DNA from: Gemmatimonas sp.
Lineage (GTDB): Bacteria > Gemmatimonadota > Gemmatimonadetes > Gemmatimonadales > Gemmatimonadaceae
Length of the DNA: 64,000 nt
Assembly: GCF_031426495.1 (NCBI RefSeq)
Contig: NZ_JANPLK010000001.1
Span: 116,538 to 180,537, forward strand
Direction of reading: 5' to 3'
The notes below the pieces were generated by a model, which saw only the letters and a program-made list of their open reading frames with translations, did not search any database and was not told the DNA's origin. Below are positions 1 through 9,608 of this stretch, piece by piece (positions within the stretch are counted from its first letter, which is position 1; each line of letters begins with the position of its first letter). Both the position numbers and the translations under genes were made by a program.

Positions 1-2
1 TC

Positions 3-2831
3 GCATGGCAGCTCGCGCTCGCACTAGCCGGTGTGTCGATCTTGCTCGCGGGTGCGGCAGCGGGGCAGGCCGCCCTCGGCCCTCGTCGCGGCTTGCCATC
101 CAGCGTCGCACCGCTGCTCGCTCTCATTACCGGCGTTTTCGCCCCGATCCTGTGGGATGCCCCGGGGGGATGGCCGGCGTGGTATCCGGCGCTCTGGGTG
201 GCTGCCATTGGCTCGCTGGCGCTCACGCGGCGCGGTCTCGCGCAGGTCGCCGCGGCCGCCGTCGTGGCCGGCGCCGGCGCGGCGACGCTCACCTGGGGCG
301 CCACGGTACGTGCGCGCATGGCGCTCGCACAACATGACCTCGAGCGCATTGAAGCCGTCGACGAGAACGCGTATCGGTTGCTCGAACGGTTCGCGACCGC
401 GATGCGCGAGGAAACGCGTCCGGTGCGCAGTACTGACGCGCTGTTACGACGATACGCCGCGAGTGAACTCGCGCTTGCCGGGTATCCGGCACGGTTGGCA
501 CGCTGGGTGCCAGGCAATTCCACGACGCCGGTGTCGGAGCTGTCACTGGCGCCGGTCAACGACACGATCGGCGCGCAGGCCGTGATTGCGACCATGGCGC
601 GCGAGAGCGGCGTCGTGGAAATCCGCGCCGTGGGCGACGGACCGACGACGTTGCTGGTGGCCGCGGTTCCAGCGCCGGACAGCGTCGTGACGACGATTGC
701 GGTGCCGCCCCGCACGCGTCTGCTCCCGCTCGATCCATTCGCTGCGTTTACCGGCGTCACGGGGGCACGCGGGACGGAGGCACCCTACAGACTCGCCCTC
801 GCCGTGCCGCTGCCCGGCGACTCGATCGCGCACCCTCTCGAATGGCGTCGGCGTGGCGACGCGATGCATGGCGACGGCGTCGCCGGCACGGGCATCGATG
901 TGCGGCGCGTGCACGTGGAAGTGGATCTCCGCACGCTCGATGTGTTGCTGCCGCGGGGAGCCCTGCTGGTGTTACTCGATGTCATCGCGGTGATGCTGCT
1001 CTGGTCGGCGACGGCACTCGCTGATGGCGCGTTGGGCCGACTGCTTCGCGTGCGACGGGTGCGATGGTCGCGTTCGTACCGCGTGCGATTGAGCGGTGCG
1101 TTGCTCGCGTTCTTCATCGTGCCGGCGACCATCTTTGCCGCCTGGGCATGGTATCGATTGCAGGACGATGACCGCGCGGCGCGCGAGTTGTTGGTCCGTG
1201 AAACGCTGCGCGTGGCGGCGGCCGAGCAGGAACAACGATCGGTCGGGACGTCGCCATCGAGTACCGGCGCGCCGCTGTTTTTGTATCGCGATGGTCAGCT
1301 TGTCACGGCCAGTGACTCGCTGCTCGATGCCCTCGCACCGCTTGGTCGATTGTTGCCGGTGTCACTCGGCACCGGCGACTTCAGTACGGACGACTTCGGC
1401 ACCGACGACGTGTTCGCCACTCGACGCATCGCGGTCGGTGACGCGCGCACGCTGGTGGGCTTCCGGCACCTCGCGCCGACCAGCCCATCGGTCCTGGCCA
1501 CGCCAGCGCGCGGCGACGAGTTCGCGCTCGATGCCCGTCGCGAGGATCTCGGTATCCTGCTGCTCTTCGCGACGATGATCGGAGCGCTGGCCGCGCTCTG
1601 GTCGAGTGGGCTCGCCGCGCGGTCATTGGCGCGACCGGTCGGCGCGTTGCGCGAAGCGGCGCTGGCCATTGCCGCCGGCGGTCAGGCCCCCGCGCTCGGC
1701 ACCGCGCCGGCGACGGAGTTTGCGCCGGTCTATCGCGCCTTCGGGCGGATGGCCGATGATCTGGCCACCAGTCGCGCTGCGCTCGAAGCCGCGCAAAGGC
1801 GCACCGAGGCTGTGCTCCAGCACGTGGCCAGCGGTGTGCTGGCGTTGCGGTCTGTATCACGTGGTGCCGCACCCGGTGGCGATATCCTGATCGCCAATCC
1901 TCGTGCAGAGGCAATGCTTGGTGTGTCGCTGCGCACCTCAGGTGTATCGTTGCACTCGTTGCCCGTCACGCTCGCTCCACTTGTGGAGCGCTCCGTGGCG
2001 TTCCTTTCGGCCACGAACGACGAGGAAGCGTTCGAGCTCCTGGTGCTGGGAAGACAAATGCGCGCACGACTCACGCGATTGCCGAGTGGTGCCGTGCTGA
2101 CACTCGACGACGTCACCGAGCTCGCATCGGCGCAACGGGTGCTGGCGTGGGGCGAAATGGCGAGGCAGGTCGCGCACGAGATCAAGAATCCGCTCACGCC
2201 GATTCGACTCGGTGTGCAGCACTTGCTGCGCGCGTATCGCGACAAGCGCGGCGATTTTGGCGAGATCCTGGACACCAACGTGTCGCGCGTTCTGGCGGAA
2301 ATCGATCATCTCGATGAGATCGCGCGGGCGTTCAGTCGGTATGGCACCGCGCCCGAAGATCGCACGCCGGCGGTACCGGTGGATGTCGCAGCGGTGGTGC
2401 TCGACGTCATGGCGCTGGAGCGTCTGGGCGAAGACGGCGAGCGCGAGGCCGGCATTCGCTGGCACATCGACGCCCCGGAGCCGGGGGCCGAGCAGGTCGT
2501 CGCGCTGGCCCTGAGAGACGAACTGAAAGAAGTGCTGCTGAACGTGCTCGAGAACGCCAGGCTGGCCGGCGCCGGCACGGTCGTCGTTCACGTGGAAGGC
2601 ACGGCCACGCACGTGGTGATCGACGTGAAAGACGATGGTAGCGGCATCCCTGCCGATGTGCTGCCGCAGGTGTTCGAGCCGCACTTCTCCACCCGGACGA
2701 GTGGGAGTGGCCTGGGGTTGGCGATCAGCCGCCGGCTGATCGAAGGGTGGGGCGGGACGATCGGCTTGACGAGCACGCCGGGGGACGGAACGACGGTTCG
2801 TCTCACGCTCCGACGCGCCACTCGCCGCTGA
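3..2831 (+). CDS. NtrY-like membrane sensor histidine kinase (5' end outside window)
   Basis: Membrane sensor histidine kinase of the NtrY type, expected to autophosphorylate on His and hand the phosphate to an NtrX/NtrC-like regulator that is not in this window. The frame is open at the left edge and the codons before the GTG at 33 already encode a hydrophobic stretch, so the start lies upstream. Visible order: about four membrane segments (to ~residue 90), an extracytoplasmic region, two more segments (~310-375), another loop, a segment at ~505-530 leading into a HAMP linker, a PAS-like region (~585-690), an H-box with AHEIKNPLTP (~715), and a HATPase domain with NVLENA, DDGSGIP and SGLGLAI. 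The many N-terminal segments and the double loop match NtrY better than simple EnvZ-like kinases. The signal sensed cannot be read from the sequence. Confidence 0.9.
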   Translation, partial: AWQLALALAGVSILLAGAAAGQAALGPRRGLPSSVAPLLALITGVFAPILWDAPGGWPAWYPALWVAAIGSLALTRRGLAQVAAAAVVAGAGAATLTWGATVRARMALAQHDLERIEAVDENAYRLLERFATAMREETRPVRSTDALLRRYAASELALAGYPARLARWVPGNSTTPVSELSLAPVNDTIGAQAVIATMARESGVVEIRAVGDGPTTLLVAAVPAPDSVVTTIAVPPRTRLLPLDPFAAFTGVTGARGTEAPYRLALAVPLPGDSIAHPLEWRRRGDAMHGDGVAGTGIDVRRVHVEVDLRTLDVLLPRGALLVLLDVIAVMLLWSATALADGALGRLLRVRRVRWSRSYRVRLSGALLAFFIVPATIFAAWAWYRLQDDDRAARELLVRETLRVAAAEQEQRSVGTSPSSTGAPLFLYRDGQLVTASDSLLDALAPLGRLLPVSLGTGDFSTDDFGTDDVFATRRIAVGDARTLVGFRHLAPTSPSVLATPARGDEFALDARREDLGILLLFATMIGALAALWSSGLAARSLARPVGALREAALAIAAGGQAPALGTAPATEFAPVYRAFGRMADDLATSRAALEAAQRRTEAVLQHVASGVLALRSVSRGAAPGGDILIANPRAEAMLGVSLRTSGVSLHSLPVTLAPLVERSVAFLSATNDEEAFELLVLGRQMRARLTRLPSGAVLTLDDVTELASAQRVLAWGEMARQVAHEIKNPLTPIRLGVQHLLRAYRDKRGDFGEILDTNVSRVLAEIDHLDEIARAFSRYGTAPEDRTPAVPVDVAAVVLDVMALERLGEDGEREAGIRWHIDAPEPGAEQVVALALRDELKEVLLNVLENARLAGAGTVVVHVEGTATHVVIDVKDDGSGIPADVLPQVFEPHFSTRTSGSGLGLAISRRLIEGWGGTIGLTSTPGDGTTVRLTLRRATRR

Positions 2832-2870
2832 ACAGCACATGACTTCGCTCGGGGCGTTAAACTGCATGTC

Positions 2871-4652
2871 ATGAGTCAGTCCACGCCTCCTCCCGACCAC
2901 CGGCAAACCACGTCGCCGGCTCCGCATCTCGAGGCGTGGTCGTTGCCCCCCGGCTGGTCGTGGGGGCACGAGGCGATCCAGCGCGAGCATCGGCACTATC
3001 AGGAAGTGATCGACGCGCTCGGGCGGTCGTTGTCGCTGGTGAGTGCGCCGGATGCGAGCCACGATGAGTGGCTGAAGAACGAGGCGCGCGCCCTCGCTCA
3101 CCGCAATCATCCGTCGGTTCCCACCACGTACCACTACTGGGCTTCCTATCAGGAGAGCCGTCGTGGTCCGGGGTATCTCCGTCGCTGGATCGGCGGGGAA
3201 ACGGTGTATTCGCGCGTCACCCGGTTGGGCCCGGAAGCGATCCCGTTCGCGCTGCAGGTGCTGCGTGAGGCCGGGAGCACGCTCGCCTACCTGCACGACA
3301 CCGGCGCCGCGCACGGCGCGATCTCGGCAAGTACCATCTGGCTCACGCCGGGCGGACGACTCTGGGTGCTGGGATGGGAGTGGGTCCTACCGCGCGATCA
3401 GCGACCGGCCGGACTTCAGCCCGACGCGGCCTACACGCCGTGGCCACCGGAGTGGTCGGCCGCCGAGTGGCGTCCGACGTCGGCGTCCGATCAGTGGCAG
3501 CTGGCGGCTATGCTGTTCACGATGCTGACTGGCGAGACGCCGCCCGAGCACGACGTACCGCCCATCTCGCTGCTGCGCCCGGACTGTCCGCAGGCCTTAG
3601 CGGCGGTACTGGAGCGTGCGCTGGCGCCCAAGCCGGAAGACCGCTTCCCGAGCATCGCGGCGATGCTGCGTGACATGGACCGGCACGTGTCGGTGCGGCA
3701 GGTGATGATCGCGCCCGAGGGCGACGAGTTGCCGCCGGCGCTCGACTCGGCGGAGGCGCGACTGCGCTGGGCCACGGCCGACGACTACGAAATTCTGGCG
3801 CCGCTCGGTAGCGGCATGTTCGGTAGCGTGTGGCGCGCGCGCGACCTGTCGCTGTCGCGCGAAGTGGCCATCAAGGTGCTGCATCCGCACATCGCCAAGG
3901 ATGACACGGCGGTGGCACGCTTTCGTCGGGAGGCACGACTCGCGGCGCAACTCGCGCACGCGGCCATCGTGCCGATCTACGATACCGATAGTCGCGGCGA
4001 CATCGTGTGGTACACAATGGAACTGGCCGAAGGCGGATCGGTGGCCAGTCTCGTGTCGCGCAGTGGACCGCGTCAGTTCGAAGAAATCGCGCCGCAGGTG
4101 GATGAAGTGCTCGAAGCGCTGCATGCCGCGCACACGAGCGGCATCATTCACCGCGACCTGAAGCCGGAGAATATTCTTATCGATCGGTATCGCCGGTGGC
4201 GGATCGGTGACTTCGGTATCGCGTACGCGCTCGGTGAAGAGCGTGCCGGTACGTCGGGCACGCCGTCGTTCGCCGCACCGGAGCAGTTGCTCGGAGAGGC
4301 GCAGGGACCGGCGACCGACTGCTACGCGTTGGCGAGCATCGTGTACTTCGTTCTCACCGGACGTGCACCGTTCGGCGATGGCCCGGCCGAGACGATTCTG
4401 GCGCAACAGCTGTCCGGTTCACTCGCGGCGCGGCTCGAAGACGACGGATTCCCCGAAGCGCTGGGTGGGTGGCTGCTGAACGGACTGGCGGCGCGGATGG
4501 AGGATCGCTTCGCAGATGCACTCGAAATGCGTATCGCCTGGCGACAGGTGGTGCGTGCGACGCGTCGTGCGGAAGATCAGCGCCCGTGGTGGCGGAGACT
4601 CATAGGGGGCGTTCAGGAAGACGAGCCCGTCGAACCGCCTTCGGGTTGGTGA
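2871..4652 (+). CDS. Ser/Thr protein kinase with an N-terminal pseudokinase-like domain
   Basis: PknB-type protein kinase, probably cytosolic because no membrane segment or PASTA domain is visible. The C-terminal half (from ~residue 300) is a complete kinase: glycine loop LGSGMFGSVW, catalytic Lys in VAIKVLH (~332), HRDLKPEN (~426), DFG (~446) and an APEQ/DxxALA segment. The N-terminal half (~30-270) follows a kinase outline: HGAISASTIWL stands where HRDLKPENILL should be and the DFG is replaced by LGWEW, so it is probably a catalytically dead pseudokinase that regulates the second domain. It starts 39 bp after the sensor kinase and could be cotranscribed with it. Its 3' end overlaps the convergent aldehyde dehydrogenase by 53 bp. 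The active domain is certain; the role of the first domain is inferred. Confidence 0.9.
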   Translation: MSQSTPPPDHRQTTSPAPHLEAWSLPPGWSWGHEAIQREHRHYQEVIDALGRSLSLVSAPDASHDEWLKNEARALAHRNHPSVPTTYHYWASYQESRRGPGYLRRWIGGETVYSRVTRLGPEAIPFALQVLREAGSTLAYLHDTGAAHGAISASTIWLTPGGRLWVLGWEWVLPRDQRPAGLQPDAAYTPWPPEWSAAEWRPTSASDQWQLAAMLFTMLTGETPPEHDVPPISLLRPDCPQALAAVLERALAPKPEDRFPSIAAMLRDMDRHVSVRQVMIAPEGDELPPALDSAEARLRWATADDYEILAPLGSGMFGSVWRARDLSLSREVAIKVLHPHIAKDDTAVARFRREARLAAQLAHAAIVPIYDTDSRGDIVWYTMELAEGGSVASLVSRSGPRQFEEIAPQVDEVLEALHAAHTSGIIHRDLKPENILIDRYRRWRIGDFGIAYALGEERAGTSGTPSFAAPEQLLGEAQGPATDCYALASIVYFVLTGRAPFGDGPAETILAQQLSGSLAARLEDDGFPEALGGWLLNGLAARMEDRFADALEMRIAWRQVVRATRRAEDQRPWWRRLIGGVQEDEPVEPPSGW

Positions 4653-6015
4653 ATTCGCGGAATCCGAGTGGGCCGAGCTCGCGGCCCATGCCGGATTGCT
4701 TGACGCCGCCGAACGGATAGCGCGGGTCCGATACCACCATCTCGTTCACGAACACCATGCCGGCATCGATCGCCTCGATGCACTTCGTGGCGAGTCCGTG
4801 ATCACGCGTCCACACACTGGCGCCCAGTCCGAACGGGGTGTCGTTCGCTTTGGCGATCGCCGCATCGACATCGGCCACGCGAAACACCGATGCCACCGGA
4901 CCGAACAACTCTTCGCGCGATGCCGGTGCGTCGTCGGGAATATCCACCAGCACCGTGGGCGGATAGAAGAATCCCGCTAGCCCTTCGGTGGAGCCGCCCA
5001 CGAGGGCACGCGCCCCGGCCGCGATCGAGTCGGTCACCTGCTTCGCGAGTCCATCGCGTACGCTCTCGGTCGCGATCGGTCCGATCTGCGTGGCTTCATC
5101 TCGCGGGTCGCCCACGCGCAGGGCGCGCATGCCGCTCACGAACAGCTCCAGAAACTCGTCGTATACGGCGTCGCACACGATGAACCGTTTGGCCGCGATG
5201 CACGACTGTCCCGAGTTCACGGTACGGGCGGCAACCGCTTGAGCCGCTGCGAGCGCGATGTCGGCATCGGGGAGCACGATGAACGGATCACTGCCGCCCA
5301 GTTCGAGCACGACTTTCTTGAGATGCTGTCCCGCCACCGACGCTACGTGTCGGCCGGCGCGATCACTGCCGGTCAACGTCACTCCCGCGATACGATCATC
5401 GGCGACGACGCCGTCGAGTGCGTCCACCTCGATGAAGGCCATATGGCACGGTGCATCGGGCATGGAGGAGTCGGCGGCACGTGCGGTCGCGCGTGCTTCG
5501 GTGAAGCAGGCATCGAGCAGTCGCGCACCACCGGGCACGGAGCCGGCCGGCTTGATCAGCACCCCGTTGCCGGCCAGCAACGTGGGCACGGCAAATCGCA
5601 GCGCCTGCCAGTACGGAAAATTCCACGGCATGATGGCGAGCACTGAGCCGAGTGGCGCGTACTGAATGCGCACATCGCTCACGTCGTCCTGGAGAAGGAC
5701 GTCGTCGGCCAGTGCGACCTGTGCCAGCGCCGGCGCTTGTGCGCAGAGCGACACACACTTGTCGACTTCCGCGCGGGCAGCCACGATCGGCTTGCCCATC
5801 TCGAGCGAGAGCCACTCGGCGAGCGCTTCACGGTGAGCGTGCAACGCGACACCGAGGGCGGCGACGAATGGCGTACGCTGCGCGTGCGTGGTGTGACGCC
5901 ATTGCTGCTGTTGGCGATGCACGCGCTCGATCAATGCGGCGCGTTCTGACGTCGTGAGCGGCGGAAACTCATGTAGGGCGACGCCGGTCGCCGGATTTAC
6001 TGCGCGGAATATCAT
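4600..6015 (-). CDS. NAD(P)-dependent aldehyde dehydrogenase, succinate-semialdehyde type
   Basis: Aldehyde dehydrogenase superfamily enzyme, nearest in style to succinate-semialdehyde dehydrogenases (GabD), oxidising an aldehyde to its acid with NAD(P)+. The protein has the MPWNFPYWQ segment, the ELGGSDPFIV active-site glutamate motif, the catalytic Cys in NSGQSCIA and a C-terminal FVNEMV...PFGGVKQSGMGRELG tail. Its length (471 residues) is normal. I chose the ATG at 6015 (MIFRAVNPATG) because it aligns with the usual family start; an in-frame start at 6051 would add 12 unrelated residues and run through the hairpin at 6023-6061. It follows the diguanylate cyclase on the same strand and overlaps the end of the Ser/Thr kinase gene. 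The exact substrate is not determined. Confidence 0.9.
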   Translation of the reverse strand: MIFRAVNPATGVALHEFPPLTTSERAALIERVHRQQQQWRHTTHAQRTPFVAALGVALHAHREALAEWLSLEMGKPIVAARAEVDKCVSLCAQAPALAQVALADDVLLQDDVSDVRIQYAPLGSVLAIMPWNFPYWQALRFAVPTLLAGNGVLIKPAGSVPGGARLLDACFTEARATARAADSSMPDAPCHMAFIEVDALDGVVADDRIAGVTLTGSDRAGRHVASVAGQHLKKVVLELGGSDPFIVLPDADIALAAAQAVAARTVNSGQSCIAAKRFIVCDAVYDEFLELFVSGMRALRVGDPRDEATQIGPIATESVRDGLAKQVTDSIAAGARALVGGSTEGLAGFFYPPTVLVDIPDDAPASREELFGPVASVFRVADVDAAIAKANDTPFGLGASVWTRDHGLATKCIEAIDAGMVFVNEMVVSDPRYPFGGVKQSGMGRELGPLGFREFTNPKAVRRARLPERPL

Positions 6016-6022
6016 ACCAAGA

Positions 6023-6061
6023 ACCTCGGCGCCTGGCCCCGTAAGGGTCAAGCGCCGAGGT
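6023..6061 (-). terminator. Strong hairpin before the aldehyde dehydrogenase (terminator or leader structure)
   Basis: A perfect 10-bp inverted repeat (acctcggcgc at 6023-6032, gcgccgaggt at 6052-6061), extended by a further inner stem (tggccc/gggtca). It lies between the diguanylate cyclase stop and the aldehyde dehydrogenase start. Read on the minus strand it is followed by TTCTTGG, a weak T-tract. Its last bases hold the only Shine-Dalgarno-like GAGG before the ATG at 6015, so folding could also block translation. Confidence 0.55.
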
Positions 6062-6101
6062 GAACTGTGTTGCGTGTACCGATGAGCCTACGCCGTTTCG
6101 C

Positions 6102-7472
6102 TCATGCCGCGTGTGTAGGCAGAAAGGTGCCCGAAACGGCGGGTGACGCCATCGAGGACACGGCGGATGTCATCGACGCGGACGCCATCGGGAGGGCCAT
6201 CGCGGCGGCGCGTGCGATCGCGGCCACCTCGGCCGGGACCGGCATCGGCGTGAGCCGTGGCGCACGTCGCGGTGCACGCTGCGGCGCGTGTTCGCGCTGG
6301 CGCGCTTCCGCCACCTTCGTCATCTGACGGCGACGCTTGCGGGCGTACAGCAGCTGGTCGGCACGGGCGAGCAACTCACTCACCGATGACGTGTCGCTTG
6401 GCCGGACGCGCGTATGTCCCACCGTGAGCGACAGTGGCATCGGCAGTTCTCCCGACGCGTTGAACAGCGCGAGCCGTTCATCGAGGCGCTTCTGGATCGC
6501 ACGGGCACCCATCACATCGGCGTCGAGAGCGAGAATCGTGAATTCATCACCGCCCATGCGCGCGACCACGTCGCAGTCGCGAACGGTACTGCGCAGCAAG
6601 CGCGACACGGCAATCAGGGCACGATCGCCGGTGGCGTGGCCGTGGCTGTCGTTGAGCTGCTTGAATTCGTCCATGTCGACGTACATGACCACCGCGTCCT
6701 TGCCCTGTCGGCGCGCAATCCGCAGATGCTGCTCGGCAAGCGTCATGAAGCCGCGGCGGTTGTACAGGCGCGTGAGGTCGTCGGTGAGACACGCCTTCCG
6801 CATACGAAGTTCATCTCGCTTGTGCGAGGAGACGTCGCGCACCGTCACGGCCAATCCATCGGCGGTCGGTGCGGCTTGATGAAAGAGCCAACTCGCAGCG
6901 ACCGCGCGGCGGTCGACCCGGAGCTCTTCTACCACCGCGGTGCGTAGCGTGAACGCATCGACATAGCGCTCGAAGAGCATGTCGGCCATCGGCGTCGGTA
7001 ATGCCTCACGGATGCGGCGACCGACGAGTTGCTCGCGCGTTTTATAAAGCGTGGCGGCACCGCTGCCGTTTACGTCGGCTATTTCGAAGTCGGTGATCTC
7101 GCCGGCCGCCGTGCGCACGGCGCGCAGCAGGAACATGCCGTCCACGTTCGACTGCATCGCATCCTGCAGGTGACGGACCCGATCGCGCAGCGACTCATCC
7201 TCCTGCATGCGATGGAGCAGCTCGCGGTGGAGCAGACGCCAGCCGGCAATCGCGACGATGAGCGCCGCGGCCGACAGCAACGGTGCCGCATCCACGACGT
7301 TGGGGACGGCATCGACCGACGCGCTGGCCGACAAGCCGGCGGCCGCGAACGCGAGGATCGTGATGACGCCCCAGAACGGTGTGCGAAGAGCGAGTCGATC
7401 GAACATGAACAAAGGGTTTGATGCTTGTCGGGATTCCGGAACCTCCATCGGTCCGAAGGAATTCCCGCCCAC
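6102..7472 (-). CDS. Membrane diguanylate cyclase with PAS and GGDEF domains
   Basis: Makes cyclic di-GMP from GTP. The N-terminus carries two membrane segments (~residues 34-60 and 66-82). A PAS-like sensor follows (~100-225), then a GGDEF domain whose active motif MGGDEF falls at ~306-311, preceded by DDLTRLYNRRG and VDMDEFKQLND metal-binding segments. No RxxD inhibitory site is obvious before the GGDEF motif and no EAL domain is present. The last ~60 residues (after RRQMTKVAEARQ) are a low-complexity Arg/Ala/Pro tail. Alternative starts at Met9 or Met23 are possible; Met23 would place the first membrane segment closer to the N-terminus. A hairpin (arms 7491-7497 and 7508-7514) sits 19 bp upstream of the listed start, in the leader; it does not match c-di-GMP riboswitch conserved elements. 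Confidence 0.88.
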   Translation of the reverse strand: MGGNSFGPMEVPESRQASNPLFMFDRLALRTPFWGVITILAFAAAGLSASASVDAVPNVVDAAPLLSAAALIVAIAGWRLLHRELLHRMQEDESLRDRVRHLQDAMQSNVDGMFLLRAVRTAAGEITDFEIADVNGSGAATLYKTREQLVGRRIREALPTPMADMLFERYVDAFTLRTAVVEELRVDRRAVAASWLFHQAAPTADGLAVTVRDVSSHKRDELRMRKACLTDDLTRLYNRRGFMTLAEQHLRIARRQGKDAVVMYVDMDEFKQLNDSHGHATGDRALIAVSRLLRSTVRDCDVVARMGGDEFTILALDADVMGARAIQKRLDERLALFNASGELPMPLSLTVGHTRVRPSDTSSVSELLARADQLLYARKRRRQMTKVAEARQREHAPQRAPRRAPRLTPMPVPAEVAAIARAAAMALPMASASMTSAVSSMASPAVSGTFLPTHAA

Positions 7473-7722
7473 GTCGCATCGAACGTGTGGCGCCCGTCAC
7501 CAATGCAACGGGCGTGCCGCTCATCCATTCACGCGCAGCCATCGGGCTGCACGGTCCAGTTTCTGTGCGGTAAGTGTCTGTGGTGCTTTCGCTTACGCAG
7601 CTTTTGGTGGCTCCACTAGAAACTCGGTCGACCAAGCAAGTCGGAAGACATTGCCGGATGTTTCGTCCGGTCCCACGCGGCTTATCCCGCCGGGACCGGA
7701 GCGGAAATTTCTGCCGAGTGGT

Positions 7723-9249
7723 CTAGTCGGCGCCCAGCAACAGGCGAGTTTCGATGGCCTCGTGCCGGGCTTCACTGGCCGGATCGGGCCGCAGCAGCGA
7801 CACCAGAATGCCCGTCGCGAACGACAAGGGAATGGTGACCAGCGCCGGATTCTTGAGCGGAAAGATCGCGGTCGCGTGGTGCAACAGATCGATCTGTACC
7901 GCCGGCGACAGCGCGATGAGCACGAGGGTGGAGGTGGCGCCCACGATCATGCTGCTGGCGGCGCCGGCCGTGGTGGTGCGGCGCCAGAACACGCTGAGTA
8001 CCAAGGCCGGGAAGTTCGCGCTGGCCGCGATGGCGAAGGCGAGACCGACCATGAACGCCACGTTCTGCCCTTTGAAGGCGATGCCCAGGATCATGGCAAC
8101 GACGGCCAGTACGACCGTCGCAATGCGCGCGACTTTGATCTCTTCACCGGGCTTGGGGTGTCCCTTACGGATCACACTGGCCCAGATGTCGTGCGAGATC
8201 GCGGCGGCGCCCGAGAGCGCCAGTCCGGCGACGACGGCCAGAATCGTGGCGAAGGCCACAGCCGCGATGAAGCCGAGGAAGGCGCGTCCACCGAGCAACT
8301 CCGCCAGCATAGGCGCGGCCATGTTGCCGCCGGCGTCGATCGCCTTGATCGACTCGGGCGTGACGAGCACCATGGCTCCGAAGCCGAGCACGAACGTCAT
8401 CAGATAGAACAGGCCGATCAGTCCCGTCGCGATGAATACCGAACGACGCGCGGTGCGGGCATCCGGCACGGTATAGAAGCGCATGAGGATGTGCGGCAGG
8501 CCGGCGGTACCGAACATGAGCGCCATACCGAGCGAGATCGCGTCGAGCGGATTGCTGACCAGCTTTCCGGGTGCCAGCACTCCCGCGCCGTACTTGGCGG
8601 CCGCGGCGGCGAACAACGCGCGCGGATCGAAGCCGAACTTGGCGAGCACCATGATGGCCAGTGTGGCCGCACCGCCCAGCAGCAGGACGGCCTTCACGAT
8701 TTGTACCCACGTGGTCGCGAGCATGCCGCCGAAGAGCACGTACGCCATCATTGCGCAGCCGACGATTACGACGGCCGTTTCATACGGAATGCCGAAGAGC
8801 AGGCGAATGAGACTGCCGGCGCCGACCATCTGCGCGATGAGATAGAACGCGATCGTGGCCAGCGTGCCGACGGTGGCGCTGATGCGCACCGGCATCGGAT
8901 CGAGCCGGGAGGCGACCACATCGGCGAACGTATACCGACCAAGATTGCGCAGGGGCTCGGCGATGAGAAACAGCACGACCGGCCACCCCACCAACCATCC
9001 GGTGGAGTAGATCAGGCCGTCGAACCCGCTGGTGGACACGAGGCCGGCAATACCCAAGAACGACGCCGCGCTCATGTAATCGCCGGCGAGGGCGAAGCCG
9101 TTCTGGCCGGCGGTCACCGATCGTCCGGCGGCATAGAAATGGTCGGCCGTCTGCGTGCGGCGGGCCGCCCAATAGGTGATGCCGAGGGTGATGGCGATGA
9201 AGACGGCGAAGAACGCGATCGCCACCGGATCCGGAGTGCCGAGCGTCAT
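7723..9249 (-). CDS. actP: Sodium:solute (acetate-type) symporter
   Basis: Sodium:solute symporter family permease of the ActP type, taking up acetate or other short carboxylates. It has about 13 predicted membrane segments, the motifs YMSAASFLGIAG and GLVSTSGFDGLIYSTGWLVGW, and a normal length of 508 residues. The start at 9249 (MTLGTPDPVAIAFF) is favoured because the ATG overlaps the stop of the upstream DUF485 gene in an ATGA arrangement; the longer frame to 9363 would add an Arg-rich extension. The DUF485-SSS pair is a well-known operon layout (YjcH-ActP). Substrate specificity beyond small monocarboxylates is inferred. Confidence 0.93.
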   Translation of the reverse strand: MTLGTPDPVAIAFFAVFIAITLGITYWAARRTQTADHFYAAGRSVTAGQNGFALAGDYMSAASFLGIAGLVSTSGFDGLIYSTGWLVGWPVVLFLIAEPLRNLGRYTFADVVASRLDPMPVRISATVGTLATIAFYLIAQMVGAGSLIRLLFGIPYETAVVIVGCAMMAYVLFGGMLATTWVQIVKAVLLLGGAATLAIMVLAKFGFDPRALFAAAAAKYGAGVLAPGKLVSNPLDAISLGMALMFGTAGLPHILMRFYTVPDARTARRSVFIATGLIGLFYLMTFVLGFGAMVLVTPESIKAIDAGGNMAAPMLAELLGGRAFLGFIAAVAFATILAVVAGLALSGAAAISHDIWASVIRKGHPKPGEEIKVARIATVVLAVVAMILGIAFKGQNVAFMVGLAFAIAASANFPALVLSVFWRRTTTAGAASSMIVGATSTLVLIALSPAVQIDLLHHATAIFPLKNPALVTIPLSFATGILVSLLRPDPASEARHEAIETRLLLGAD

Positions 9250-9608
9250 CGGGCGCCTCCCTGCGGGGCGCCGTGTGCGTCGTGCGTGCCGCGCGCGGCG
9301 GCGTCGGAGCCCGGCATGGCACGGAGCGCGGCCAGCGCCGGGTCGTACACCCGGTTGGCCCACTGCACGTAAATCAGCGTCAGCACCCAGGCGGACACGA
9401 TGACCAGCGCGCCCAGCACGATGCCGAGGGACAGGCCCTCGCTCACGAGCCCACCGAGCAGGGCCGGGCGGTAGGCCACGAGGAGAATGAAGCCAAAGTA
9501 GACCCCGACCATGAGCAGGGTCAGGATCGCGGCCACTCGCCAGCGCGTGAGGGCGAGGGTGCGCGTGGCGGCGATCTGCGCCGCGCGATCAGTCGAAGAA
9601 GGCGTCAT
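9246..9608 (-). CDS. DUF485 membrane protein, partner of the acetate symporter
   Basis: Small inner-membrane protein (120 residues) with two membrane helices (~25-47 and ~58-82), matching the DUF485/YjcH family that is almost always encoded next to ActP-type symporters. The family core is seen in LTLLMVGVYFGFILLVAY and WVLTLIYVQWANRVYDP. It starts at ATG 9608 and its stop overlaps the symporter start by 4 bases, so translation is probably coupled. The C-terminus (~95-120) is a short Gly/Ala/His tail. Confidence 0.88.
   Translation of the reverse strand: MTPSSTDRAAQIAATRTLALTRWRVAAILTLLMVGVYFGFILLVAYRPALLGGLVSEGLSLGIVLGALVIVSAWVLTLIYVQWANRVYDPALAALRAMPGSDAAARGTHDAHGAPQGGAR

Noticed and set aside
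1938..3314. 458-residue frame on the minus strand
   Set aside because: Runs antisense through the sensor kinase and into the Ser/Thr kinase; composition is Arg-rich and no domain is visible.
7473..7722. Cyclic-di-GMP riboswitch upstream of the diguanylate cyclase
   Set aside because: A small hairpin is present but the conserved GEMM elements are not.
7207..9372. 721-residue open frame on the plus strand
   Set aside because: It is antisense to the diguanylate cyclase and acetate symporter genes, is extremely rich in Arg/Gly/His/Glu, and has no family features. It is a shadow of high GC at third codon positions.
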